This document shows, in pieces, positions 34,092 to 44,933 of a stretch of 64,000 nucleotides of DNA; position 1 is the first letter of the stretch; every line of letters starts with the position of its first letter. Under the pieces are notes generated by a model that saw only the letters and a program-made list of their open reading frames with translations, was not told where the DNA came from and did not search any database. The stretch is from NCBI GenBank assembly GCA_020064725.1, contig JAGTWJ010000008.1, positions 2,418,001-2,482,000 on the forward strand, in the 5' to 3' direction. Origin of the DNA: Drechslerella dactyloides. Taxonomy: Eukaryota > Ascomycota > Orbiliomycetes > Orbiliales > Orbiliaceae. The position numbers and the translations under genes were made by a program.

Positions 34092-36490
34092 ATGTCTTTA
34101 CGTCCGCAAACCGTCAACCTGCTTGATTGTTGGCTATATGACGTCGTCTTTCGCCATGTCCTTCAAAGTAGACAGCTTGACCTTGAGGATGCTCAGACAC
34201 GAGCATTGCAGAAAATCCGTCCTCCAAAGCTGAGCGGGGTCCCACCAGCTACGATCAAAGAACGAGTCGAGAAGCACGTCAAGTATGCCCGATGTCTTAG
34301 ACCTCGTACTTTAATACCTAGAGATGGTGGTGTTATCCGAAATCTATACTAATCTTGATGTCTGAGTGTAGATCGGGGGCGTGGCGAAGGCCGCCAACCC
34401 CTCAGAACCAAGAGGCGGAGAGTATGTTCCCACAGTGGCGGCAATGGCATCAAGAATCCACGGAATCCCCAGGCCATGCCGCTGGCAGGGCTGCTGGGGC
34501 ATCTAATACCAGCAGGCAGCCAAACTCGCGTAGCGCATCATCAACTGGCACTCACCCGCTCCGTTCCAGAGAGGCGCCAGCTCCTTCCCCATCTAAGAAC
34601 CATTTTTCCGAACCTACTCCTATCCCTCCAACCACGCAACGAGGTCAGCTTGTGAAAAAGAAGTCGCACAACTTCAGAGACACCGGTAAGGATCCAGTTC
34701 GCCAGGTAGCTCTACGTGGAGGGGACAGATTAATCTCATAGGTTGCGGACTAGGATACAATCAGAGGATCTTTGCTTTCGATATCGATCCCAGTCAAGGG
34801 ATAGCTCTGACACGCTGGGAAGGTCGCGACGGGATGGACCTTATCTCAGAGCAGCCTCCCCCAGGCGGGTGGAAACGAGACACAAAATCATTGCTCACAA
34901 CCACCAATCCTCTGTTCTTGAGTGACGATGATGCGAGCGGCCAAAGCCGCAACGAAATCGACAAGATCTTGTCCGGTGCTCCTCTTTTCACCTCGGATAC
35001 GTTGCATATCGATGAAAGTCCGGAGGGTCCCAGCGATGTGGTAATTCAATCCGGAGTATTCGCCAAAGTCCAACAGACAGGGAGACCGTCGACAGCAAGC
35101 GGGCAGCAGGAGAACGAGAAAATCAATGACATTCTCCTCCTCAACACGAACACTCCATGGACGACCTTTATCTGTGGTTTGCAGGGCGCTGGAAAATCGC
35201 ACTCGCTCTCTGTAATTCTCGGTATAGGACATTCAGAAGATTTCATGTTCGTATAGGTACACCATCTGCTAACCCGTGAATTCTAGAGAATTGCCTAATT
35301 CCAAACAAATCGATCGGGATCCTGGCCCGCCCGCTTTCGGCACTTGTGCTTTATTTTGCGCCATACACTCCAATCGATGCCGGGAAACCTTGTGAGGTTG
35401 CTTACCTTGCAGTTCCTGGTCCTGGATCTGAGAATGGTATTGCGGATGGCCAAGGGCCAGTCAACGCCAGATCCGTGGCTGTACTCGCTTCTCGCAGCAA
35501 TCTCAGCAATATGAAGAAGGTGTATGGTAAGATTCCGGGAGTTACCGTCAGGCCGCTCTTGTTCAAGCCCAGCCAATTGACTATCAAGACGATGCTGCAT
35601 CTGATGTCCGTTTCACAAGACAACAACGCATTGTACCTGCAAGTTGTAACGCGAATTCTCCGAGAAATGGCAGCCGAGAACCCAGCAGGGTTCAGCTATG
35701 AGAAGTTCAAAGAACTATTGTCAGAGGAACAGCTCACGCCAATGCAATGGGCGCCGCTTGAGCTGAGGCTGGAGCTCTTAGAATCTTTCATAGGGGCGGA
35801 GCAAAACCCTACTCCGTTTACTCCGGTTGCAGGCAGCGTCACCATCGTCGATCTGACCTGTCCCTTTGTTGATGCTGAAACGGCGTGCGTCCTCTTTTCT
35901 ATATGCTTGGATCTTTACTCCTCAGCCCCGAGCGACACGGGCAAGGTTGTCGCCCTCGACGAGGCGCACAAGGCAAGTTATATCGAAAACGAGATATCTG
36001 ATACGGTTGGGTACAAGTAAGCTAAGCTTTTTCTCAGTTCATGGGGTATCAAACCTCCTCACAGGAGTTTGCCAATTCGGTGATTCAGAACATCCGTCTG
36101 CAACGTCACTTGGGGCTCCGCACTATCATCAGCACCCAGGATCCCCAGGTCCACCCAGAGCTTCTTGAACTGGCCTCTTTCATCATCATGCACAGGTTCG
36201 ACAGCCCGCGCTGGTTCAAAACCCTGCGATCCCACGTGGGATTCAACGCCGAGAACGATACGTCGGCCTCGGCTGAGGAGGAGGCAGAGGCGAATAGGAG
36301 GGCTACAACGGCCTTCGAGCAAATAATGTGCCTCAACACCGGGGAAGCATATATGTATTGCCCCCAGCTCGCAACAGTCGAGCAGAGAGCATACAAGCAG
36401 GAGATCGTGAGGCTTGGGAACAGGCTTCTGAAAGTTAGGATCAGGAAGAGGCTGACGAAAGATGGAGGAGTGTCGAAGAACGTTCTCTAA
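34092..36490 (+). CDS. HerA/FtsK-like P-loop ATPase, fungal family, 5 exons including a GC-AG intron
   Basis: Model 34092-34282, 34372-34685, 34742-35221, 35287-35972, 36038-36490 gives 707 aa, all phases closed. Residues 1-170 are basic, Ser/Pro-rich and probably disordered. A Walker A motif GLQGAGKS sits at about 314-321, and Walker B VVALDEAH ends at about 556. A C-terminal sensor region follows: IRLQRHLGLRTIISTQDP. Order and spacing resemble HerA/FtsK/VirB4-type ATPases. Many ascomycete genomes carry such proteins, with no role that I know to be established. The last intron starts with GCAAGT, not GT; only that donor keeps the frame and yields DEAHKFMGYQ. A nearby GTAAGC donor at 36016 leads to an early stop. 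The first ATG of the 34017 frame is 25 codons upstream; 34092 is chosen because MSLRPQTVNLLDCWLYDVVF starts the conserved part. Confidence 0.85.
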
Positions 36491-36639
36491 CAAGAACGTG
36501 TCAAATGTAGTGGCGCAAAGTACGCATTATCATCATGCCACCATGTACCTGGCGAGAGTGTACAATAGATATCTCCGCCTGATAGTGAATCGATGCTGGT
36601 TTTCCTGCTCCGTCTTCCGTCATAGTTCTTTTTCTTCAA

Positions 36640-36697
36640 GAATTTACTAGTCTCGAGGCCAGACTTGCCTGGGCCTGGCCCGAGACTACGAATTTAC
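36640..36697. mobile_element. Minimal inverted-repeat element with 8-bp flanking duplication
   Basis: The word GAATTTAC occurs at 36640-36647 and 36690-36697. Between the copies, TAGTCTCGAGGCCAG (36648-36662) pairs with CTGGCCCGAGACTA (36675-36688), with a single bulge and a 12-nt loop. Terminal inverted repeats plus an 8-bp target duplication are the signature of hAT-type transposition. At about 42 bp it can only be a foldback remnant or MITE-like derivative, moved in trans. Confidence 0.55.
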
Positions 36698-37627
36698 CAA
36701 GACTTGCGTGTTGTGGCCAAAATACCACAGCGAGCTCTGCGGTCTAGCCGAAATGACACCACCCACGCTAATGCATGCAGCTCGCTGGTCCGGCGCCCCC
36801 ACGCCTCATGCAGGTCCCCGTCACAGATATTGGTCACCCTCGAGGTCTTGCCACGCCGACGGAGAAATGCTCTTGTCCGGCTTGACAAAGCTTCGACAAA
36901 TCCAAGCTGGCCAAGACCGTAGGACTGTGCGACATCCTCAAATCTCAAGGCCAATCGTTCTTTGGGACGCTTAAGACGTTTCAAGCCAAGTTGCCTCCAA
37001 GACTGTGCGAAAGACTTGGAGCCTGATGCATGCCACCACCTTCCGAAATTGGCTGCGAACCAGCTCACCTGTATCGATCAGAGAAATAATTCAGGCTCGC
37101 CGCTTGCGAATCTATCTATCGTTATCAGAATGCTCAACAGTAGCGTTCGCACTTACCAACCTGCATATGCATGCGGCGGGAAGATTCGGTCAATCGGCGG
37201 AAGCTGTCATGATTCTCAACGAGCCAACTAAGATTCTTCAGGCATCTGTGCCGATGGATATATTTGTTTACAGGGCCCAGCCCAACATTCCCCACAACAT
37301 GCGATGAGGTTCCCTGAAACTAGCAGGTAGTATTTTCGCTTGCCTTCCAGAGCTCGGCTTCCTGGTGATAACCAATATCCTTGATATAGCATTGAGTACT
37401 AAGTAGGTTAGGATTTATTGGGGTTTCCTAACAAGAGAATATGAATTCAAGGACTCGAATAGCCGACCAGACCACCCGTCATCGTTTATCCTTCGAGAAT
37501 CGGGATTTCTTTTGGGCATTCCTCTTCTGAGTAGCTTCAAGCGGGCCCAAATGCAACGATCGAGCGCTGATACCGGCCAGGACCCTGTCGACTCCGCCGA
37601 TGCGACGAGGAGCCACTCTTCCTAGCT

Positions 37628-37660
37628 CCGAGACTTACCAGGAACCGGCTCATGTCTCGG
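37628..37660. repeat. Weak inverted pair of CCGAGAC/GTCTCGG
   Basis: CCGAGAC at 37628-37634 and GTCTCGG at 37654-37660 form a 7-bp stem with a 19-nt loop. The words match the core of the TAGTCTCGGG family, but there is no flanking duplication, so this may be chance. Confidence 0.3.
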
Positions 37661-38214
37661 GCAAAAGTATCGTTTGCCTTGTCGAGCTGCTTGACCTGGC
37701 CTATCTTTCTTGTCCAAAGTGCCGACGCCTATGCTCGCCTCGGAAAGTCGTTAGAGCGGATCGGGTATAATTCAGGCTGCGCCAAGGCCGGCCGGCGCCG
37801 TAACGTTAACCTTTGGTTTTTTTGAGATGAGCTAACGAGCACATTTTGGGATGCGAAACGAACCAATCAGATGGCAGGATTCCGCAACGTGCTCTATCTT
37901 CCCCACAGCATTGGCTTTTTTGTGCACATATATGGAGCTCTGGACCTGCATTTTCTGCCTTGGCTTCTGGCGAAGCTTCATGCCATGACGGCTGGAATGA
38001 TATATCGTCCCGTCTACGATCATTTAACTAGGATTGGGGCTATTGGGACTCGAGTGTCACACGACCACTTGCCGATTTTATCTTCATTTCTGCAGACGCA
38101 GTGTTGTCGCATAACAGGAGACCCCTCCGGAGGCCTTCCGCGGGCCCCCTCTCTCGTAAACCATGTGCTGGGGCTACGCACACACGTGTGGGCAGTGGTG
38201 GGAGACTCAACCTC

Positions 38215-38224
38215 TATATAAAAG
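38215..38224 (+). promoter_or_regulatory. TATA box of the MFS phosphate transporter gene
   Basis: TATATAAAAG lies 336 nt ahead of the ATG at 38560, implying a leader of about 300 nt, long but plausible. Confidence 0.45.
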
Positions 38225-38559
38225 AGCTAGCGGACGGTTTTTGTCTACGATTCGACCAGCCAACCCTCCCAAAGTCTACCGCCTGGGTATAGACTTTAGT
38301 CGAACCTTACTTTCCCAACTGGCCCGGGCCCCTCGTCAACTTCACTGATTGACTCGAGCTTTTAAGACGCCCGTTGAGGTCACTTTTTCCCGTCCGGCGC
38401 GCCGTCCAGCGATCGCCGCTCAGGTTGCCGTAGATCGAGTGCGATCATCACGAACCCGAGATATTCTTTTTTTTGTTGTTACTGCCCGCGTCGTCGTTTG
38501 GCCAATCGCTTCTTTGACATATTTTATATATACCTCCTCCGAACTACAAGCCGCCGCAG

Positions 38560-40613
38560 ATGGCTACTCCGTCGGAAATTCCGGAGCTAAAGGCGGCCAC
38601 CGAGGGCGCCACATACTCCGTTGACAGCAGCAGCACCGACAGTTTACCGGACAGGGCAATCTTCGACCCACTGCTGCTCCCAGCGGATAGCTACGATGTC
38701 ACCGGAACATACTGGGCGGATCTTCCGTTTGCGCAGAGAGTCAAGTTTGTCCTTGACTATGATATCGGCGTAGAAGGCAAGCGAGAATGGGACGATTTAT
38801 GGGCCGCTGCAAAGAAGAATCCTTTCTCTCCATTGGTCACATATTTCAAGTCCGCTGTGCTCCCAGGTGCCGGCCTAGGGCTCGAGGGGTAAGCGTTCCG
38901 ATGCAAATACCAAAGTATGTTTAACAAATGCTGACTTCTCCGATAGTTATGTGCTATTCTCGATCGGTAACATCAAGCCGTTGTTCCAAGCAGTCTGGAA
39001 GGAATGCTGGTCAACTCACCAGGTGTGCAATGCCAACTGGGTATCATCCATCGAATACCTAGAGGTTGCTGGTATCATGGTTGGGCAAATCCTCGTCGGC
39101 ATTCAAGGTGATTGGTAAGTTTATTGCGTCTGTCAATTTTAACCAACTTTATTCTAACCTGGAGAATAGGGTTGGCCGAAAATGGGGTCTCGTTCAAGAT
39201 GCACTCGTCATGTTTTGGGGTCTGATTCTTCTCACAGCCTCTTGGGGAACTTCCCTGAACGGCTGGGTTATCTGCTATGCTTGGTGTCTCTTCATTTATG
39301 GTATTGGTGTCGGCGGTGAATATCCCATGACTGCCACCATGAGTATGGAGAAGACCAAACTACATGGTCCAGTATCAAGCAAGGAAGACCGTCTTCATCG
39401 TGGCCGCTCCGTCACTTCCGCTTTCCTCATGCAAGGCTGGGGCCAGTTCTGGAACGTTGTCGTTCTCATGGTTGTTCTCTTGATCGCAAACGGCAAAGGC
39501 AGCCCGCCCTACTCCGAAAAGGCTGTCCAGATCGCTTTCAGGGTCAGCTTTGCTCTCCCTGCCATCGGCACTGCAGTCCTAGTTTGGCACAGAATGCAAC
39601 TCAAGCACACGAACCACGAACTCGAGACCCAGAAGAAGAAGTCAAAGGTTACTGGCTACGATCTTCAGTCCTTGAAGCTCACCTTCACTCACTTCGGCGG
39701 CCGAATGCTAGCCACTGCCGGAACCTGGTTTGCCAATGACGTCTTTTTCTATGGCAACAAGCTGTTCCAGTCAGAATTCATCAAGGTCATCACTCCTAAT
39801 AACCATTCCGTCATGGAGGGCTGGAAATGGAATCTTGTCAACGTCTCCGTTTCTTTGGTTGGCTACTACCTTGCCTCGCTCCTCATCGACAACAAGCTCT
39901 ACGGCAGAAAATGGATGCAGATCGTCGGCTTCATGTTCGATTTCATCCTTTTCATCATTCCGGCATTCGCGTTTGACTACTTCACATCGAGGGAACACAT
40001 CCATGCCTTCCAGGCAATGTATTTCATGTCCTCGTTCTTCAACCAGTTCGGCCCTAACTCTGTTACTTTCCTTGTCGCCGCTGAAGTCTACCCTGCGTCC
40101 GTCCGCGCTTCCGCTCATGGATTCGGCGCTGCCGTTGGTAAGCTTGGTGCGGTTGCGGCTGCCATTCTCTACAGCTATATCGACACCCAAACCAAGTTTT
40201 ACGTCGTCCCATGGTTCGGTCTTGCCGGTGCCATCATGACTTATGTCTGGCTGCCGGATACCACTGGCCTGGATCTTGCAGAGCAAGAGCGGCGATGGCG
40301 GTACATCCGCCAGGGTCGTGGAGATGAGTACTGCGGTGTCGCCGTCCATCACAAGCACCTGAGTGCCTGGGAGCGATGGATGGGCATCGGAAAGCAATAC
40401 AACCCTGCAAAGGACTACAAGATGAAGATCGATGAGATGAGGGCCGAATGGGAAGAGGAGAGGGGCACTGGCTCCTCGGAAGAAGGTAGCCAGCCAGTCT
40501 GGAGCCAGCACATCGATGAGTACTTTGAGCGAACAAGCACGCCAGCTGTCACGGCCGCGAGACGTACCGACGACATCGCTCCTGCAGAGCAGGAAAAATC
40601 CAGCTATAACTGA
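38560..40613 (+). CDS. MFS transporter, phosphate:H+ symporter (PHS, PHO84/GIT1-like), 3 exons
   Basis: Model 38560-38888, 38947-39114, 39170-40613 gives 646 aa. The joins produce GLEGYVLFSIGNIKPLF and GIQGDWVGRKWGL, the latter being the conserved MFS loop 2-3. GIGVGGEYPMTATMSMEKT and AAEVYPASVRASAHGFGAAVGKLGA match the PHS family signature regions. Twelve helices lie between about residues 105 and 560, after an N-terminal polar segment of about 75 residues that is longer than in PHO84. The tail is acidic and charged. Introns are GTAAGC..TAG and GTAAGT..TAG. PHS members take up inorganic phosphate; GIT1 relatives take up glycerophosphodiesters, so the exact substrate is uncertain. A TATA box lies at 38215. 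Confidence 0.93.
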
Positions 40614-41411
40614 TTGGGTTGGGATACACGATTTCGCAAGTGTTAGGGTTTTCATTTCAACTAGGCAGGCATTGGTAATGACTAAAGGTAGCACATGAAA
40701 TTTCGAAAGCGTATTGAATAACAAGGGCTTAATAGATCCACAATGCATATATGTATATTAAGGGAATGGTTTAATGTGGCTGCGGGGATGCCATCGTTTC
40801 TGTTTTATAAATATTTCACGAGCACATACATATTACCTGCTGTCTAGCTTCGATATACATACATATATGCGAGGAGCAGTCATCTGTCTTTGCTATATTC
40901 CGTGCAAGTACTTAAGTGTATATATGTACATGCTTTTATCAATTGACCAATATTACTATGCAACAACTCTCTCTCTTCATCTACAATCGATTTGGACACC
41001 AAATGTCATGACAGCCGCAGGGTATTTTGCAAGTTTAAATTCAGGTTCAAGGCTGCCTGCAAAATCTAGGTAAACTTAGGAAACAAGGTTCTCAGTGATA
41101 GATAGGAAATATAGCAGCTGATTCAGTCTATCAGGTTTGGCCTCAGTAATAATTAATCGCATATATATATAACATCTTCAAGAAATATAGTATACAAGGA
41201 ATTAGAAATATTAATTCGAATCATGGTACAAAATCTAAAATACAAAATGCAAATTTCAAATGTGACCGAGGAACTCGGGGTAATGACGCAACGTAGTTAG
41301 CTCAAAGAACGACGTGCGTGTGAACTAATTATAAAAGACAGATCCACCACTATCCATCATGCGTTGAACAAGATACTAGTAATTGCCCGCCTGATATACT
41401 ACGTGCTAGTA
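40614..41411. other. Convergent AT-rich spacer
   Basis: About 800 bp between the 3' ends of the MFS and rhodopsin D genes. It holds AT runs (about 41160-41171) and no coding signal. Confidence 0.5.
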
Positions 41412-43326
41412 TCATATCCGCTTTGGGCTTAGGGGCCGAGACAGCGTTCTCGCGAGCTCCGGTTTCTCCAATTCATCGCTGGAATTAGAGGGAACGTTTT
41501 CGACAGTAACTTCGATCTCGACCTTCTTGCCAATGCCGGCGCGCCCGCTTACCCCGCTAGTATCGTCACGCGAGCTAGTCGGAGGACCCCAACCACCCGA
41601 TCCCTGCAGAGGCAAAATGTTCTCCTCACTCTCGCTGCTTAGAGTAGGGCCGGTCACATAGCTGGTCATCTTGTAGCTACTCATGCCCAGTGTTTGTCCT
41701 CTTTTCATATCACGTCGCCTATCCGCATCGTATGATGATAGAGGGTAGCTTGGATTGTGGCCGGTTGGCCTTGTCCTGGTGTGAGCCGAGCCGAGAAGAC
41801 TGGGGGCATAGCGGTGAATCAATGGCTTCAGGGCAGGAAGCGAAGCACAGAGGATTCCCAGATCGCCCTCAATCGCTGTAACTATGTAAAGAGGACCCCC
41901 TTGGTCTGAGGGGCATTGACTCGTGTCAGTTCGCTAAATGTCAAATTTTCGCGAAAGTTCTCTCGTAGGGAAGAGAAGAGTATTCTCTTACATGTGAAGT
42001 CCCAGTTGTTAGGGTCGAACACAATCCACAGGTAGTAAATTCGTACGATCCCAGCGACACAGACCCTACAATTTAGTCATTTTGTTAGTAACATTCAATC
42101 TCTAACTCGAAATGTTCTACCACTTACACGGATCCCAAAGCGAACACGAGGATAAGGCTAATCCTTTGATTTTTGGGAAGCTGTATGTTCCACACCTCTC
42201 TTATTGGCAGCAAAAATACATCTTTAACAGTATGTCAGTGGGGTTCTTGTAACTAGTATGTGAAAAGCATGAGGATGCAGAATTAATCCAGCTAAATTTT
42301 CTTTCCACTCCTAGATAGCTAAGTAGCGGATGTGCAATGATAAGAAAGTCTGCAAATGGAAAAGTTAAAGGCATTCGTTCACTCACACAAGTCGCTCAAG
42401 CAATTGAATGCTCCGAAGGCCACAAACGCCGCCTGTCCGTCTATAAACTTGCCAGAAATCGATTTATCCCAATAGGCGCGCAGAGGAATAGCCTGAAAAA
42501 ATATGACACACGTGCCAGACACCGAGTATAACACCAGATATGCGACCCCGGCATAGATAAGATACCGAAAAGCTCGCGACGAAAAGACCCGACTATAGAA
42601 GACTAGGATTGAAAGTTTTGTCAACGAAACACATGGTATAAAGAGAAATTCGGTAGCAATTGCAAGCTAAGACGGTCAAATTAGGTTAGCTAATAGTATA
42701 AATCGAATATTCTTGCCACAGGGCACGCACGGGAACGTGGTGTGAAAGCGGGAAGGTATATTGGGGTTTTCATATAGGTGAGGTGATAGCCGAGGTTACG
42801 TTTCAGGGATGGCTTTCGGGATAGCCTTACTTTTCGTGCTGGAATGATCCACTCGGGTTTGAAGTCGTACAGATGCACGCCCCAACCCCACCGTGGAGCG
42901 AGACAGTTGGTAACTGTCAACCCAATTGCAAAAATCTATCATTTGATGTGCACGAAAAAGGAGCGCCAGCGTTAGCAAGATCACCAAGGGTAGTACCAGA
43001 ATTATGACGAATATGGAACGGGAGAAACATCATCTCAGCCGACAAAACCATAAACGCGGGCACAAATTCAGAGATTCAAATGAAAGAGGTGATTTCGTGG
43101 ACGATTGACCTACCAAGGCTGCTGCCATCAACCAGTCATCCGACCCAATGCTTTTCGTAAGAACGCCTCTGCTGTATAGCCTTAACACCATAATTACGAC
43201 AGTGAACGAACATAAGGTAATCTCGACAGCCATCAGCTGGGCCGTTTGGTTGTCCGGGTTGACATAATTTGGCTCAGGCCATGTCACAAGGATATCTGGT
43301 GGAGGCGTAGTCCCTCTATTGGCCAT
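41412..43326 (-). CDS. Rhodopsin-domain (Pth11-like) membrane protein D, 6 exons
   Basis: Minus-strand model 43326-43114, 42935-42831, 42666-42387, 42221-42128, 42065-41992, 41881-41412 gives 411 aa, all phases consistent. Joined motifs: GSDDWLMAAALIFAIGLTV, PRWGWGVHLYDFKPEWI, LTKLSILVFYSRVF, SDLYVFLLPIREVWNIQLPK and FTAIEGDLGILCASLPALKP. Seven hydrophobic helices end near residue 265, followed by a polar tail with SSESEENILPLQGSGGWGPP. All introns are GT..AG. There is no CFEM domain. The two small exons (94 and 74 nt) are secured by the motif match on both sides. As with A-C, a sensory role is family-based inference and no ligand is known. D differs enough from A-C in loops and tail that recent tandem duplication is unlikely. 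Confidence 0.87.
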
Positions 43327-44933
43327 TTCGAGGATTCTTTCTATGATTTTCGGGGAGAGTTGATAAGTGTAGAATCGATCCAGCGCGATGGTAGCAGCTT
43401 TAAGATTATATAATGGATTCCGTCGGCTGTTCTTGTTTCACAGATTCACAAAAACTGGTACAGAATTCAAAAGTGATGACTCGGGGTAGCGGGGGATGTT
43501 TGAGCTTATATGACGATACTGAATAGACATTGAAGAAATCATCTATCATGTAGAAATGCGGAGTGTGGGGTTCAAAAGGTTATGCAGATTAGCCAAATAC
43601 CCTGTTGCATAAAAACATCAATGCGAGTTCTCGCAAGTCCACAGGCTTAAGTCTGGTTGATAGCCAGGTTCTCCCGCTGAGGAATATCTTTGACATGTTT
43701 CGCCTGGAACTGTTCTGTGACTTATTCATCGCTTTTTTCTATAGCTGTTGCCAGCCCGCAGGGTCTTCCTAGTAGCTTGCATGCTATCGCAGAAACAGAC
43801 CATCAATTTCAGCCGAAACTGCAGCTCCAAAGGAGGTCCAAGCTCCTGGGACCTAGCAAGTGGCGTCGAAGATACATGACCCTATCGTTTTTTCGTTGTT
43901 GTCAAATGCTGCGATAGGACACGCTGCTTTCTAGGAGTATAGTATAAATCCAAACTCAATATGAAAGTTATCATGTCATCCCCTCTATCTTAGAAAAGAT
44001 TAGAAAGCTCAAATTTAAAGCGGATGCTCAAATCTAGTGGGAGAGCTTGCGAATCTGAACTAGCGCGTTGGCGTATACAATCGCAAAAGTCATGCTTCGA
44101 GGCTCGAGCTCAGATCTTCAAACTTAGTACTTTAGCGTGCCATCTAAAGATATTTCTCCGATCTGAGGGCCATCAGATCAAAGGATGCCCAATGCAGACG
44201 AACGGGGACGCCGCTTTGGCAACATGTTTATTGGTTTTAGAAACGGGATCGATTCCTGAACATAACTGAGGATTTGAACACAGGTGGTCTAGCTCGGAAA
44301 AACTATCATCCCCCAAGGAATCTGTCGCGATAATAATGTGGTACATTATCGTTTGTTCCCTTGAGGCAATGCAATAACACGCTCCCAGTTTCAATATTGC
44401 ATGGCGAAGTTCAATTTGCAGACATTGTCGACGTCCGAGCGCTCAATATGCACGAGTCAGCTTGTAGTCAGCGCTCCCATGTGCCCATGTGATTTTGTAG
44501 TCTTGATTCGGTTCCATACAGAGACATCTTCCATTTCCAGTCGTAGCTACTTTCAATCTCAAAACAGTCGTCAGCCATTACCTAAGAAGCAGGGGCTTCT
44601 CGAATCCTTCCTCTCGCTCCACCGACCCACACACCTAGACAGCTCGTCCGGATACACCGAAGGGACAACGCAAAGAGAATAACAACACGCACCCTGCAAA
44701 ATCCAACAGTCTATACCTACACAGCTAAGTATACAGATCAAGCAAGAGCTCGTATACGTATACCTGCCCTGATTGACAAGGAGTTATCATCTGGGTGGTG
44801 CACATACATCCGACTCTGACTGCGAATTATATTTGGCGAATCACCCTGCATTTGAAGGCATAGCTCCATATTTAGGAATCACCCACGCAATTTGCATGAG
44901 TAGACCCCCGTCGGCTACGCGTAGCCGCGCAAT
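43327..44933. other. Gene-free spacer
   Basis: About 1.6 kb containing the promoter of rhodopsin D and the 3' flank of the orphan 490-aa gene. Frames at 43690-43917, 44024-44269 and 44401-44682 lack motifs. Confidence 0.5.

Larger units (their letters stand above)
36491..38559. other. 2 kb spacer with TAGTCTCGGG-type repeats
   Basis: No convincing gene. Short frames (36665-36922, 36962-37231, 37871-38221) lack motifs. It holds one well-formed short inverted repeat with 8-bp flanking duplication (36640-36697), a weaker inverted pair (37628-37660), and the promoter of the phosphate transporter gene. Confidence 0.5.

Noticed and set aside
35973..36019. Read-through of exon 4 to the GTAAGC donor at 36016 in the P-loop ATPase
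   Set aside because: Joining that donor to the only suitable acceptor shifts frame and stops soon after, destroying the conserved RLQRHLG region; the GC donor at 35973 fits the family instead.
39771..40748. 325-codon minus-strand frame antisense to the MFS transporter
   Set aside because: Entirely covered by the strongly supported phosphate transporter; no independent motif.
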